Origin: Liolophura sinensis
Lineage: Eukaryota > Mollusca > Polyplacophora > Chitonida > Chitonidae
DNA: 64,000 nucleotides
NCBI RefSeq assembly: GCF_032854445.1
Contig: NC_088305.1
Coordinates: 10,899,717 to 10,963,716 of the forward strand
Reading direction: 5' to 3'
The notes beneath the pieces are model-generated. The model had not been told where the DNA came from and searched no databases. It saw only the letters and a program-made list of their open reading frames with translations. Shown here piece after piece: positions 1-10,621 of the stretch. Numbering within the stretch: the first letter of the stretch is position 1; each line of letters begins with the position of its first letter. Position numbers and translations under genes: made by a program.

Positions 1-570
1 GTATTCAAATATTTAACTGGCTTTCAACACTCTTAAAAAAATCTAAAAAAATAATTGAAAGCATTTTTATGCATAGTTTGCAGTTGTCTGTATGTTGAAC
101 CTTCCTTCATATTTTAGTTTTCTTTTACTTTAAAAGAAAAGAACACATTTATACAACCTATACCTTAAATGAAAGAGCTCTACTTAACGTTAAATAAAAT
201 ATCACAATTTTCTGCCAACAGTGCTTGTTATTTGGGTATTTAATAGTTAAACATCACATACATAGAAGTCTCCTTTAGGCCGCCATTTCAACAGATTGCA
301 TCGTGCATAGCTTTGCCCAGTAGCTCTTCTGGGCATGGCACTGCAGGCACATTTTGGCGATCTACAGTCATGCATGTAGACATGATATGGCCTTCAAGTG
401 CATCCCAAAATCTTCCTTTTTAGAGTTGGCTTTCACAGACTTTAAAATCCACGATTATCACAATATACATATGTATCTAGGTGAGTCTGGACATGCATGT
501 TAATCATATTGTAAAAGTAAAACCTTAAGCACAGTGATATCACAATGAATATTCAAGACGAGGAAAATAA
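1..570. other. Left-edge AT-rich sequence, no supported gene
   Basis: Mostly AT-rich single-copy-looking sequence to the left of the large minisatellite. The only part with a different texture is about 280-430, which is richer in G and C and is discussed as a possible exon in its own entry. No repeat family found elsewhere in the window was recognised here. Confidence 0.5.
288..410 (-). other. Possible terminal exon (weak)
   Basis: On the minus strand a 40-codon open stretch ends in TGA at 290-288; it contains the peptide CPEELLGKAMHDAIC just before the stop. A second frame through the same bases, opening after a TTTTAAAG acceptor-like site near 445, gives about 23 residues (SVKANSKKEDFGMHLKAISC and three more) and then a stop. 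Either could be a downstream exon of the ankyrin gene beyond the minisatellite. The two frames compete, the acceptors are poor, and no family match was recognised, so this is only a candidate. Confidence 0.2.
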
Positions 571-2960
571 GTACCTTTAGTATGTTAGCTAGACTGTGTG
601 TACCTTCAGTATGTTAGCTAGACTTTTTCTACCTTGAGTATGTTAGCTAGACTTTTTCTACCTTGAGTATGTTAGCTAGACTGTGTGTACCTTGAGTATG
701 TTAGCTAAACTGTGTGTACCTTCAGTATGTTAGCTAGACTTTGTCTACCTTCAGTATGTTAGCTAGACTGTGTGTACCTTGAGTATGTTATCTAAACTGT
801 TTGTACCTTCAGTAAGTTAGCTAGACTTTTTCTACCTTCAGTGTATTAGCTAGACTTTGTCTACCTTCAGTATGTTAGCTAGGCTGTGTGTACCTTGAGT
901 ATGTTAGCTAAACTGTGTGTACCTTGAGTATGTTAGCTAGACTTTGTCTACCTTGAGTATGTTAGCTAGACTGTGTGTACCTTCAGTATGTTAACTAAAC
1001 TGTGTGTACCTTCAGTATGTTAGCTAGACTGTGTGTACCTTGAGCATGTTAGCTAGGCTTTGTCTACCTTCAGTATGTCTGCTAGACTGTGCCTACCTTC
1101 AGTGTGTTAGCCTCAGTAGACTGTATGTACCTTCTGATTGTTAGCTAGACTGTGTGTACCTTCAGTATGTTAGCTAGACTTTGTCTACCTTCTGTATGTT
1201 AGCTTAACTGTTTGTACCTTCAGTATGTTAGCTAGACTGTGTGTACCTTCAGTATGTTAGCTAGACTGTGTGTACCTTCAGTATGTTAGCTAAACTGTGT
1301 GTACCTTCAGTATGTAAGCTAAACTGTGTGTACCTTCAGTATGTTAGCTAGACTTTACATACCATGAGTATGTCAGCTAGACTGTGTGTACCTTCAGTAT
1401 ATTTAAGCTAAACTGTACATACTATCAGTGTTAGTTAAATGTACCTACTTTGTATGTTAGCTAGACTGTGTGTACCTTCAGTGTGTTAGCTAGGCTGCAA
1501 GTACCTTCAGTATGTTAGCTAGGCTGTACATACCATCAGTATGTTAAATACAGTTGGCTATATGTACCTTCAATATGTTAGTTAGACTGCATGTGCCTTC
1601 AGCATGTTAGTTAGACTGTACGTACCTTCAGTATGTCAGCTAGACGGTATGTACCTTCTGTATGTTAGCTACATTGTACCGTAGTAACCTTCAACATGGT
1701 TAGCTACACTGTATGTACCTTCAGCACGTCTAGCTCCACTGTACGTACCTTCAGCATTGTTAGCTACAGTGTACGTACCTTCAGCATGACTAGCTACACT
1801 GTACATACCTTCAGCATGTCTAGCTCCACTGTACATATCTTCAGCATGGTTAGCTACACTGTACGTGCCTTCGGCATGATTAGCTCCATTGTATGTACCT
1901 TCAGCATGTCTAGCTACATTGTACATACCTTCAGCATGGTTAGGTACACTGTATGTACCTTCAGCACGTCTAGCTCCACTGTAGGAACCTTTAGCATGGT
2001 TAGCTACAGTGTACATACCTTCAGCACGTCTAGCTACATTGTATATACCTTCATCATGGTTAGCTACACTGTATGTACCTTCAGCATGTCTAGCTCCACT
2101 GTACATACTTTCAGCATGGTTAGCTACATTGTATGTGCCTTCGGCATGATTCGCTCCACTGTATGTACCTTCAGCATGGTTAGCTACACTGTATGTACCT
2201 TCAGTATGTCTAGCTACATTGTACGTACCTTTAGCATGGTTCGCTACACTGTATGTACCTTCAGCGTGTCTAGCTCCACTGTACATACCTTCAGCATGGT
2301 TAGCTGCACTGCATGTACCTTCAGTGTGTCTAGCTACACTGTATGTACCTTCAGCATGTCTAGCTACACTGTACGTACCTTCAGCATGACTAGCTACACT
2401 GTATGTACCTTCAGCACGTCTAGCTACACTGTATGTACCTTCAGCATGTCTAGCTACACTGTACATACCTTCAGGATGGTTAGCTACACTTCAGCATGTG
2501 TAGCTCCACTGTACGTACCTTCAGCATGGTTAGCTACACTGTATGTACCTTCAGCATGTCTAGCTACACTGTATGTACCTTCAGCATGTCTAGCTACACT
2601 GTACATACCTTCAAGATGGTTAGCTACACTTCAGCATGTGTAGCTCCACTGTACGTACCTTCAGCATGAATAGCTACACTGTATGTACCTTCAGCATGTC
2701 TAGCTACACTGTATGTACCTTCAGCATGTCTAGCTACACTGTACATACCTTCAGGATGGTTAGCTACACTTCAGCATGTGTAGCTCCACTGTACGTACCT
2801 TCAGCATGGTTAGCTACATTGTATTTACTTTCAGCATGGTTAGCTCCACTGTATGTACCTTCAGCATGGTTAACTACACTATACACTTCAGCAAGTCCAG
2901 CTCCACAGTACGTACCTTCAGAATGTTAGACTGTACACTGTACGTACCTTCAGAATGTAG
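571..2960 (-). repeat. 29/30-bp minisatellite carrying splice-donor motifs
   Basis: About 80 tandem units. From 571 to about 1690 the unit is 29 bp (plus strand: GTACCTTCAGTATGTTAGCT then AGACTGTGT). From about 1690 to 2930 it is 30 bp with alternating variants (TAGCTACACT versus TAGCTCCACT). A 140-bp higher-order block, with one unit shortened to 20 bp, repeats three times from about 2470, 2610 and 2750. Read on the minus strand, almost every unit holds CTGAAG followed by GTACGT, GTACAT or GTACAC, which resembles a 5' splice site. The right edge merges with the end of ankyrin exon 3, whose last bases ATTCTGAAG/GTACGT match the unit. Open frames of 265-315 codons on both strands here come from the stop-free period and are not taken as genes. 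Confidence 0.95.
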
Positions 2961-4377
2961 ACCTTGCCATGGCGACTTATCCTGAAGATCAGAGAGCAAG
3001 ATCCTTCTCGGTAGCCTTCAGCTTTCTGGTTTAGTGGTGTCCTGTCCACCAGTGTGAAATCCACTCCTGGCGACCATTCCCTGTTAGTCATATCAAGGAG
3101 TTGTCGTTGTTCACAGGTAGCTTTCCACTTGGCCTTCAGCAGGTTCCTGAATCGCTGGTTCAACAAATGCAAATGATGGTCACTCAGTACTTTGTCACCC
3201 ATACAAACTTTCAGGGCATGCAAAATGTCTGCATGTGTCGTGGCAGGAGTTCCGCTTTCAAGGCTTTTCGGGACAGGAGGTCCAACAGAACTGGTATCCA
3301 TGGAAACGTCAAAGTTTTCAGCTGGACCTATGAGCACCCCAGGAGGGCTCGTCCTTGGTTGCCGTGACCTTAATGCTGAGGGTTCATTTTTGTACCTCTC
3401 CATATCCCTACGCTGTTTTCGTACTGTACTGACCTCTTCACTCACACGACTAGCATGAAAAGCTGCGAGCTGATCTCGGAGACTTTTAACTTCTGCGGAC
3501 AAAGCCTCGTTCTCCGTCATTACTGACTCATGAGTCCTTTTGTCAAGTTCATGTTGAGCGGAGTAAGATTCCATTATAGTGCGATGCTCATCGTTGACTT
3601 TATTCAATTTATTTATTTGTTCCGAAGAATGGACTAACTTCAGCTGCAAATCTTCAGCGTACTGCCTCATGTCTTCCAGACGTTTCAGCAAGACTGGTGA
3701 AGTTTGGTTCCCTGAGGTTTGATTGGCTGATGAAGAAACAAATGACCGATTTGACACTTGGCCGGGCCTTTCCACCGATGACTCAGACAAGACAGGAGCT
3801 TGCCATTGCCATTTAGAATGATAAACTTCCTTAATGTCTGAATTTGAAAATGCACTTTGGTTACTAGGGAAACCTGACACCGCTACAGTGGGCTTACTTC
3901 TCGTGAGTGGCACAGAACAAAGTGATATGTTGCTTTGATACCCACTCATGGACACTGGACGTTTAATCTTCTTCTCTGCCAAAATGTCCGACAAGGTCTG
4001 CTTGCCATTGTTGTTGTTCAGCCTGGAAAACTCGTCAAATCGCAGAGGAGAGGGGTCAACAGGACTTGCGCCATCCCAGGAAGAAGCACTGCATGGCTCC
4101 TCACTCTCCTGCGGTTCTATCGTAGTCCGTAATATCCCCTGCGGAAGACTTCCTTTCCTCCTATGTGGCCAACCAGAATCTGGCTGCCCTGCTGCAGCAG
4201 GTGCGCCTGAGTCAAGATCCAAATCATTCCACTCAAACTGAAAATTTTCTTTGTTCTCCGCCACACGGACATCGGTTGCTGGACTATGATTCTGAGACAA
4301 GCTTAAACTTTGGCCTGGATGCGTCTTAATTTTCATCTGGTCTAGGACAGCTTGATCAGAGTTGAAAACCTGTTGTC
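2948..4377 (-). CDS. Ankyrin gene exon 3 (large exon: linker, coiled coil, kinase-like start)
   Basis: The acceptor is TTTTTTTACAG/GACAACAG at 4377. The 1430-nt exon stays open over 476 codons and then meets CTGAAG/GTACGT at 2948, a good donor in phase 0. If that donor is not used, the frame runs nine codons into the minisatellite and stops at 2918. The donor is preferred because the extra nine residues are purely repeat sequence and because the last in-frame lysine fits a kinase beta-3 position. The coiled coil is encoded at about 3740-3420. Confidence 0.8.
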
Positions 4378-7300
4378 CTGTAAAAAAAAATCGTTTTTAA
4401 TTTCTTCTATTATCAATGGTAATTTGCGACATATTTGAGAAAATTTCACCTATTATTAGAACATGCAATTAAGTTGATCTATTTATTGACGTATTTATTT
4501 GACTGGTGTTTAACTCAGTACCCAAGATCTATTCACTTATAATTAACAGGGATCAGGCTTATGCATGAAGGTTATCAGGGTGTGGGGGGTGGTGGGCCCT
4601 CTGTGGCTCAGTTGGTTAGCGCGCTAGTGCAGTGTGATGACTCAGGAGCCCCTCACTAATGCGGTCGCTATGAGTTCAAGTCCAGTTCATGCTGGTTTCC
4701 TCCCACCATCATGCTGGCCCCCGTCACATAAGTGAAATATTCTTGAGTATGGCGTAAAACACCAATCAAATAAGTCAATAAATAATCAGGAAACTTCACA
4801 AGATACCCGACAAATCCCGACATAAAGCCGCAGTCAAAGCGGTGACAATATGGATTTGAAAATACAACATTATTCAGATCAAGTGCTTGATAGCGAATGT
4901 TCAGCGTGCAAGGGACCCATATTGGTTTGGGGTCTAAATATTCAGTTAGCAGGGTTAATCATAAAACTGCAAAGGTCGAAGGATTTGTGGGTCACACAAG
5001 GATTTGAATTCGGGTCCAGCTGATGCTGGCTTCCTCTCTCAGTATGTGGGAAGGCCTGCCAGCAATGTGTAGATGGTCGTGAGAGCCTGTTGTTTCCTTC
5101 CACCATACATACAATGCCATGGTATGAGTGAAATATTCTTCAACACGGTGTAAAACACCTATGAAATAAATAACCAATCATGAAACCTAAAAATGCTGAA
5201 GACGGCACAATCCTTACAGACATGACGTGTACACCTCAGTATAAGGTATAGATGAGGTGTGTACGGGGGGTGCGCTTCATGCACACCTTAGTGTGAGGTA
5301 TAGATGAGGTGTACACCCCATCTATATTATCTGAAGTGTACTGTACCTCAAGTACACCTCAGGAACTTTGAAAAAAATCGACACTTAGAACATGTAGCTC
5401 AGGTACATCTTAGAAACTTTGAAAAAAATAAATGATGCACCTCAGGTAAACCTTTGAAACTTTGGGAGTTTTTGACAGTTTTTTCAACACGACATAATTT
5501 ACCTTAAACACACCTCATGAACTTTGAAAAAAATCAACACTTACAAGATGTACCTCAGGTGCACCTTAGAAACTTTGAAAGTTTAAAAAAAAAGTAAATG
5601 ATGTTCTTCAGGTACACCTAGAAACTTTGAGAGTTTTTGTTTATAATGCAGTGGTCATGTACCTCAGGTACACCTCAGCCACTTTTTTAAAGTTTTAAAA
5701 CAAGGGATAACATTCACATTTTACTTCAGACAAAATGGTGAGTACAAAATTACACACATTTTTGTGCAAAAGAAAAATGTTTACTAAATAAATATAAGTC
5801 TTTGTCTCACCCTATAATGACTTGCCATTCAGTGTACAAATGTTAACCAATCAGAGAGCAAGGATACATTTTCCCCTGATTATTCCAAGATGGCTGTTAT
5901 GAACAAGGTCCATGTATATTCCAGGCCAATTATGAACGCTGATACTTCCTGGGACAAAATTTGTGGCATGTTTGTTTTTATTTATTTCACTGTTGCTTAA
6001 TGCCATACTCAAAAGTTTTTCCTGTAATCTACAGCTTTTTACTGACAAACTTTCAAATGTGTGACATACAGATTTATTTGAAGACCCGTGCTCTTTGACA
6101 CATGTAAATGACCTGTCTATTAAAACGTCACTTGTTTATTTTTATTGTAACTGTTCAAACTGACCTTGGGTAAAATTCTGGAGAATATTTGCCACTCTGA
6201 TATGGCCTTGACCTCTAGCTTCCTGCTCGGCTGTTTTCTTCTTTTCGTTCAGCAAACTAGGACTGGCTCTGGCCTCCAGCAGTATGTTAACTATGTTAAC
6301 GTAGCCACGGTAACCAGCAAGATGCAATGGGGTGTCTCCACGAACATTTTGAATGTCCAACTCCGCTCCTCTAAAGAAGAAATCGATCAAATGGAATTTA
6401 AAGGTGCAAAATAGTACATGTACGTACTAAATCGCTCAGGGTTCCCACCTGTAAAAGAAGGTGTTTTTTAAGGACTTTCTATGAATTCCATCACTTTCAA
6501 GGACCACTTACTCGTAGTTCAAGTACAAACTTGATGATCTCATGTGGGATCATCAATGGCTACCATTTGAGTGAGTGAGTGAGTGCTTGGGGTTTAACGT
6601 CGTACTTAACAATTTTTCAGTCATATGACGATGAAGAAATCCTTACAGTGCATGTAATATGCCTCCTTGTTGCAGGACAGATTTCCACCGTTCTTTCATC
6701 TAGTGCTGCTTCCCTCCCTTTACTTTCATGGACATCCCGAAATAAACTCTATGTTTAAGAACATTCTCTGTGCTATCTTAGATCTTAAGTGGTTTGTTAG
6801 GAGCGTTGATCAAGTAAATAAATGAACAAATAATAAAGCGTATCCACAATGGAAATCCTAGAAGCACTCGTCCATGGAGACATCTGATTTATTTCTGGCA
6901 GGCTAATGAAGCAGTTTCCAAGATGAAAGTCAATCCTGTTGACCCTTGAGATCATAAATGTCATTCAGATGCAATCTTGTCAGAGTGAAAGGTTTATATA
7001 ATGATCTGAACTTAGGAAATGGTAAATGGGTAAAGGGTTGAAGGTTGGAGGGATGAACAGTTTGACAGAAGCAATTACTTTTTAGTCTGGGTTTTAGAGT
7101 ATGTTTTAGAACATATTTGTAAGACAAAGTGTGTTCCTGGATTTGATGGAGAAGAATTGAAGAGCCACTCCAGTGACAAATACTTGTTGTGTTTTAAATG
7201 TAAGGTTAGCTGATAAAGATCAAGATGTAGTGAATTGCTTTCCCAAATTTAAAAAAAAAATGTGGCGTATCAAAACCACTTTCGTAAGCTCCAGTTGTAT

Positions 7301-9450
7301 TACATACAGAAACAAATGTTTCTTCTTGTTAAATATTTTGCCTGGGACATCATGCAAGAACACATCATCCACTGATCACCGATGTATATAACCACGAATG
7401 ACCCTGTATTTCTAAATGCTTTCAACATCATTGTTTTGCTCAACGTCATATCTACCAGATTCCACACATATTCGAACTATTATCACATCACATCGGACGA
7501 ACTAAACACAAACTGCCGAAGATTCTTGGTTTGGAGGATTCTTCAGTCATAGAAGTTAAAAAGTGTTAATTACTGAAAATTCTTTTCACTGTTTGAGCCA
7601 TGGTATTAGCTGACTGTCCTATATTTACATGTAGGATTTCCTTCATTGTAATTGTAATCAAATTCTATTCGCTACAGTATTTTATGAACCGTGCAAAAAT
7701 GCTGGTGGTAACAGATTGCAAACCACAAGTATTTATAAAGTCGCCTTCAATTGTTGTCAGTTTGCACAGGTCTAAATTAACATTTCCTGACATTTCCTTT
7801 CAAGAAAAATACATCCGCAACAAAGATCCTTGCAGCCACCAATCAGGGTGCATCCAATTTATTTCTGCAATGCCAATGAAGCAGGATCCAAGATAAGAAC
7901 AATCCTTAGGTCCGTGAGAAGCATGTCAATGATTACTGCAATCTTATCTGAATGAAAAGTCTATATCCTGGTCTGAGTGGCGAAAAACATAAAAATCTGA
8001 GGAGTAAGGGCTTGATGACTTCCTTTCCGACTTCTGGCATCCACTTACATGTATATTTTTAGAAACATTTATCAGACAGTCTGTTCCTAAAAGTCATGGA
8101 AGTAAGGAAGGGCAAGGTTTTCAGCATCATGTGTTATCATGGTAGTCACAAAAAAATGAAACATCTTACAGGCCATATGCCTGTACGTCAGCCCTGATTA
8201 GTGAAATCTAAGAAACAATCCCATTAGTGAAATCTAAGAAACAATGCCATTAGTGAAATCTAAGAAACAATGCCACTCTGTAATTGCCATATGCTGGGGG
8301 AACTGTAAAAATATACGTACATGTACTAAGTAGCAACACGATATAAATGTTTATACAAGTCTTTCAGATGCACTAATTGGTACAACAATTACATGTGCAC
8401 ATGTTACAATTTTATTTACCTCCGCGGCAGAGGAAGTTTAAGAATGCCAGCATGGCACAATAAAGCAGTAGCCTCTCACCAATGTAGAGTTCAAGCCCAG
8501 CTCAAGCTTGCTTCCTCTGTGGCCGTACATGGGAAGGTCTTCCAGCAACCTGCGGATGGTAGTGTCCTTCCCCCGCGCTCTGCCAGCTTTCCTCCCACCA
8601 TAATGCTGGCCGTGAAATATTCTTTAGTACATTTTAGTTCCTACATATTTATTGGTGGGTTTTTTTTGCGTATTAAAGAATGTTTCACTTTTACGACAGC
8701 TGCTGTAATTAAATATATGGTGGGAGGAGACTGGGTAGAACCTGAGGGAAACCTAAGACCATCCTCAGGTTGCTGGCAGACCTTCCCACATAAGCATGAG
8801 CATTAGTTAAAATCAGTCACACACTTTTAGTACACATGCTAAAACCAGAAATACATCTCCCCAAAGAATATGCCCTGCACATGTGCTTTTAAGTAGTATT
8901 ACATGAATTAAAATTACAGGTACAACAAATACTGTATATTAAAGTCACCTAAACTTGAGCATTTTTCAAATGGCTCAATTTCTGCTTGACTAAGATTGAT
9001 TCATCCACTTTAGTTTTTGGTGAAGTTCAATTATCAGAAAAACTTCAGTGTAAGCATCAAAAGTGTCATTTTAATGCCTCTCTGATCAAGTTTCAGAAAG
9101 CGCATTTTTCCATACCAAACGAGGCGAAATACAGTAGAAGTACACGTATATGTATATCCATGAACAATTGAAACTAGATGTACTTACAGAGATATCAGTA
9201 ACTTCACACACTCCACATGTCCTCTATCAGCACAGGCGTGCAGCGCGGTAGAGCCCCATTTCACCCTGGCATTAATGTCTGAGCCCGCTTGCACCAGCAC
9301 TGCGCAGATCTGGGCATGGCCCCTGCATGCGCTCCAGTAGAGCGCAGTGGCATTGTCTCGGTCACGGGTCCTCACAGAGAAGCCGCTCTGTAGCAGCTCG
9401 ACTACTTTATTGTAGTAGCCATTCTTGGAGGCTTTGATGAGTTCGGCCAT
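2948..9450 (-). CDS. Ankyrin-repeat, coiled-coil protein with kinase-like C-terminal start (3 exons, 3'-partial)
   Basis: Joined exons 9450-9188, 6370-6165 and 4377-2948 give about 633 residues. The phases agree at both joins: CT|A completes Leu88 and G|GA completes Gly157. The start ATG at 9450 has an in-frame TGA 12 bases upstream, which fixes it. Residues 1-154 form about five ankyrin repeats, including STALHACADRGHVECVKLL and DTPLHLAGYRGYVNIVNILL. Residues 170-380 are a polar Ser/Pro-rich linker. Residues about 384-490 are a heptad-rich coiled coil with two RxRR-type basic patches after it. Residues 595-633 (VDFTLV, then GYREGSCSLIF, then KVYILK) look like the first strands, glycine loop and beta-3 lysine of a protein-kinase-like fold; this last point is inference. 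I do not recognise a named orthologue. Ankyrin repeats mediate protein binding, so a cytoplasmic scaffold or atypical kinase is plausible. The gene probably continues beyond the left array. Confidence 0.85.
4594..4785 (+). mobile_element. tRNA-derived SINE (family 1), internally deleted
   Basis: The head has a tRNA-like box A region (TGGCTCAGTTGGTTAGCGCG) and a box B-like GAGTTCAAGTCC. The tail ends GGCGTAAAACACCAATCAAA and an AATAAAT run. The middle segment (the AAGGTCTGCCAGCAACCTGC part of full copies) is missing. It lies in intron 2 of the ankyrin gene, opposite to its transcription. Confidence 0.9.
5005..5175 (+). mobile_element. SINE family 1, 5'-truncated copy
   Basis: Starts near the box B region and runs through the body to the tail AACACCTATGAAATAAATAA. 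It is diverged from the better-kept copies and lies in intron 2 of the ankyrin gene. Confidence 0.8.
5220..5700. repeat. Degenerate tandem repeat (CCTCAGGTACACCT / AACTTTGAAA)
   Basis: Short motifs CCTCAGGTACACCT and AGAAACTTTGAAAAAAAT recur. A longer block that starts at CACCTCAGGAACTTTG near 5355 is repeated about 158 bp later near 5513. It is intronic in the ankyrin gene, and no coding capacity was seen. Confidence 0.75.
5965..6025 (-). mobile_element. SINE family 1 tail fragment
   Basis: TTTTTATTTATTTCACTGTT followed by a degraded TGCCATACTCAAAAG resembles the reversed tail of the SINE. It is short and diverged. Confidence 0.45.
6165..6370 (-). CDS. Ankyrin gene exon 2
   Basis: Acceptor TTCTTCTTTAG/AGG at 6370 and donor CAAG/GTCAGT at 6165. 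The 206-nt exon codes for the rest of repeat 3, repeat 4 (DTPLHLAGYRGYVNIVNILL) and a degenerate repeat 5 ending RVANILQNFTQ. Both split codons match the neighbouring exons. Confidence 0.9.
6565..6670 (+). repeat. Dispersed repeat with GTGAGTGAGTGAGTGCTTGG head
   Basis: GAGTGAGTGAGTGAGTGCTT is followed by GGGGTTTAACGTCGTACTTA, then CAGTCATATGACGATGAAG. Related sequence occurs in reverse at 56815-56875, and its first part is tandemly repeated at 62826-62990, so this is a dispersed family, possibly another SINE. It is intronic. Confidence 0.65.
6880..7140 (+). repeat. Intronic direct repeat, copy 1
   Basis: CTGATTTATTTCTGGCAGGC through AAAGTGTGTTCCTGG is homologous to 7848-8092, including AATGAAGCAG, ATGCAATCTTGTCAGAGTGA and the terminal CTGTTCCT-like end. 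The copies are clearly diverged. No function was seen. Confidence 0.65.
7848..8092 (+). repeat. Intronic direct repeat, copy 2
   Basis: Second copy of the 6880-7140 repeat (AATTTATTTCTGCAATGCCA, GCAATCTTATCTGAATGAAA, CAGTCTGTTCCT). The pair is separated by about 700 bp inside intron 1 of the ankyrin gene. Confidence 0.65.
8197..8276 (+). repeat. 26-bp tandem repeat, three copies
   Basis: ATTAGTGAAATCTAAGAAAC plus AATGCC, three times with a one-base difference. Confidence 0.95.
8418..8632 (+). mobile_element. SINE family 1, plus orientation
   Basis: The 5' head is degraded. A clear body follows from CTCACCAATGTAGAGTTCAA through AACCTGCGGATGGTAGTG and CCACCATAATGCTGGCC to TGAAATATTCTTTAGTAC, with the A-rich tail missing. 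It abuts an inverted copy at 8646-8802. Confidence 0.85.
8646..8802 (-). mobile_element. SINE family 1, minus orientation
   Basis: The reversed body runs from TTTATTGGTGGG through ATGGTGGGAGGAGACTGGGT to CTGGCAGACCTTCCCACA. With 8418-8632 it forms an inverted pair that could fold in the ankyrin pre-mRNA. Confidence 0.8.
8960..9140 (+). repeat. Dispersed repeat B, copy 1
   Basis: GATTGATTCATCCAC, TTATCAGAAAAACTT, AAAGCGCATTTTTCCATACC and GGCGAAATAC appear in the same order as at 54676-54925. The pairing shows a dispersed family of unknown type, immediately downstream of ankyrin exon 1. Confidence 0.65.
9188..9450 (-). CDS. Ankyrin gene exon 1 (start codon)
   Basis: Codes residues 1-88 (MAELIKASKNGYYNKVVELL onward), with two to three ankyrin repeats and the characteristic TALYWSACRGH and STALHACADRGH motifs. 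The donor is ATATCTCT/GTAAGT at 9188/9187, leaving two bases of a split Leu codon. The upstream in-frame TGA rules out a longer N-terminus in this exon. Confidence 0.9.
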
Positions 9451-9640
9451 GCTGGAGGATCATGGTGCCATGTTGGTGGCTGTGTCTCTCAGAGCTGACA
9501 ATCCTCCTCACATTCAAACGGTCAAACCTGACAACAGACCCAGACATTCGCTCCCAGCAGTGACCAGCTTATGCAGCAGTGCTGTTGTCTGGGAAGCTGT
9601 CGTTTGTGTCTGTTAATTATGATCGCGTTGCACCTCGTGA
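9451..9640 (-). promoter_or_regulatory. Likely 5' UTR and promoter-proximal region of the ankyrin gene
   Basis: Sequence upstream of the start codon. It is richer in G and C than the surroundings and contains the in-frame TGA close to the start. No TATA box or initiator could be assigned with confidence. Confidence 0.35.
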
Positions 9641-10529
9641 ATGTAGGTATGGGTCTTCCTGATCGGCTGGTAATGGATTCCGTCTGACAAGTTGTGCTAA
9701 GATTCAGAGCTTCTTCCTGGTTTGATGGACAGGCTTTTCAGAAGGCAGACAACCCAGCAATACTTTTCCAATCACCCTGTTCAAATGACACAAAAAAAAG
9801 CTATTCAAAAAGCCACTGTGACATAGTTTCTGTGAATTTGTTTTTTTTTTTTATTTTTTACCTTCTCTAACACGAGACATGAATAATTATCATGAATAAT
9901 TAGAAAATCTGCTTCTTCCACGAAGCAGAAATTCAGCCTCACTTTCACTTGGGCCATCAGAAAAATGGGGTAATGAGATACAAATGCATCAGCCCCTTAC
10001 ACCATTTTAAATTTAATCCTTCACGGGGAAAAATGACCCAGCCCAGGCCATCATTAAAAATATGTTCGTTGGGACAAGCTAAAAGGACCCTCTGTTCAGT
10101 TTTTCTTGTTTTTTATTTCTAAGAAATTTCCCTTTTTTTTTTTTTTTTACAATTTTCTCTTAAAGTTAATGTCTTAAAAATCCCTGTCTTTTTTCATTAT
10201 GACAAGAGAATAAAGAATTTCCGATTTGGCTGGACTACCCCAACAAGAAATTATTTCAAGGACGGCCTCAGGGTACCGCTACCAAGCTGCTATGCACCTA
10301 CATTTAATGTACACGTCCTCACAGCCTGTTAATTTTGTACTTAAGTGCCTGTATTCTACTTTCTATAATTCTCTGTCAACTACCTGGCTATACATATACT
10401 TCTCCAGGGTAGCCTTGTGCTCAAAAAAAAAATAAAAAAAATAATGAAAGTCCTGCAGATATTGTACATTTATTTATTGGCATGTCATTCAATTATCCAG
10501 TTTCCAGTTATAATATGGGGGTCTTTCCC
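9641..10529. other. Intergenic, nothing recognised
   Basis: AT-rich sequence with T runs near 9840 and 10133-10147. No convincing gene or known repeat was seen. Confidence 0.5.
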
Positions 10530-10621
10530 TCAGGCTCTGCACAGGTTTTCTCTCACCATAATGCTGGTTCCTACCTTATAATAAAAAATAGTCTTGTGTA
10601 CGGTGTGAAATTCCAATGAAA
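10530..10621 (+). mobile_element. SINE family 1, 3' fragment
   Basis: CTCAGGCTCTGCACAGGTTT, CTCACCATAATGCTGGTTCC and a degraded tail ending GTGTGAAATTCCAATGAAAT match the 3' half of the SINE. It runs directly into the 19-bp array. Confidence 0.7.

Noticed and set aside
1669-2929. Long repeat-encoded open frames (265 codons minus, 315 codons plus) resembling a silk- or adhesive-like protein
   Set aside because: They follow from a stop-free 30-bp tandem unit, are open on both strands, and no signal peptide or coherent start context was seen.
571-2960. CRISPR-like array
   Set aside because: Units are contiguous with no unique spacers, and the window is eukaryotic.
4594-4680. A functional tRNA gene
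   Set aside because: Box A- and B-like motifs are present, but no acceptor stem or anticodon arm fits, and the sequence continues into a SINE body.
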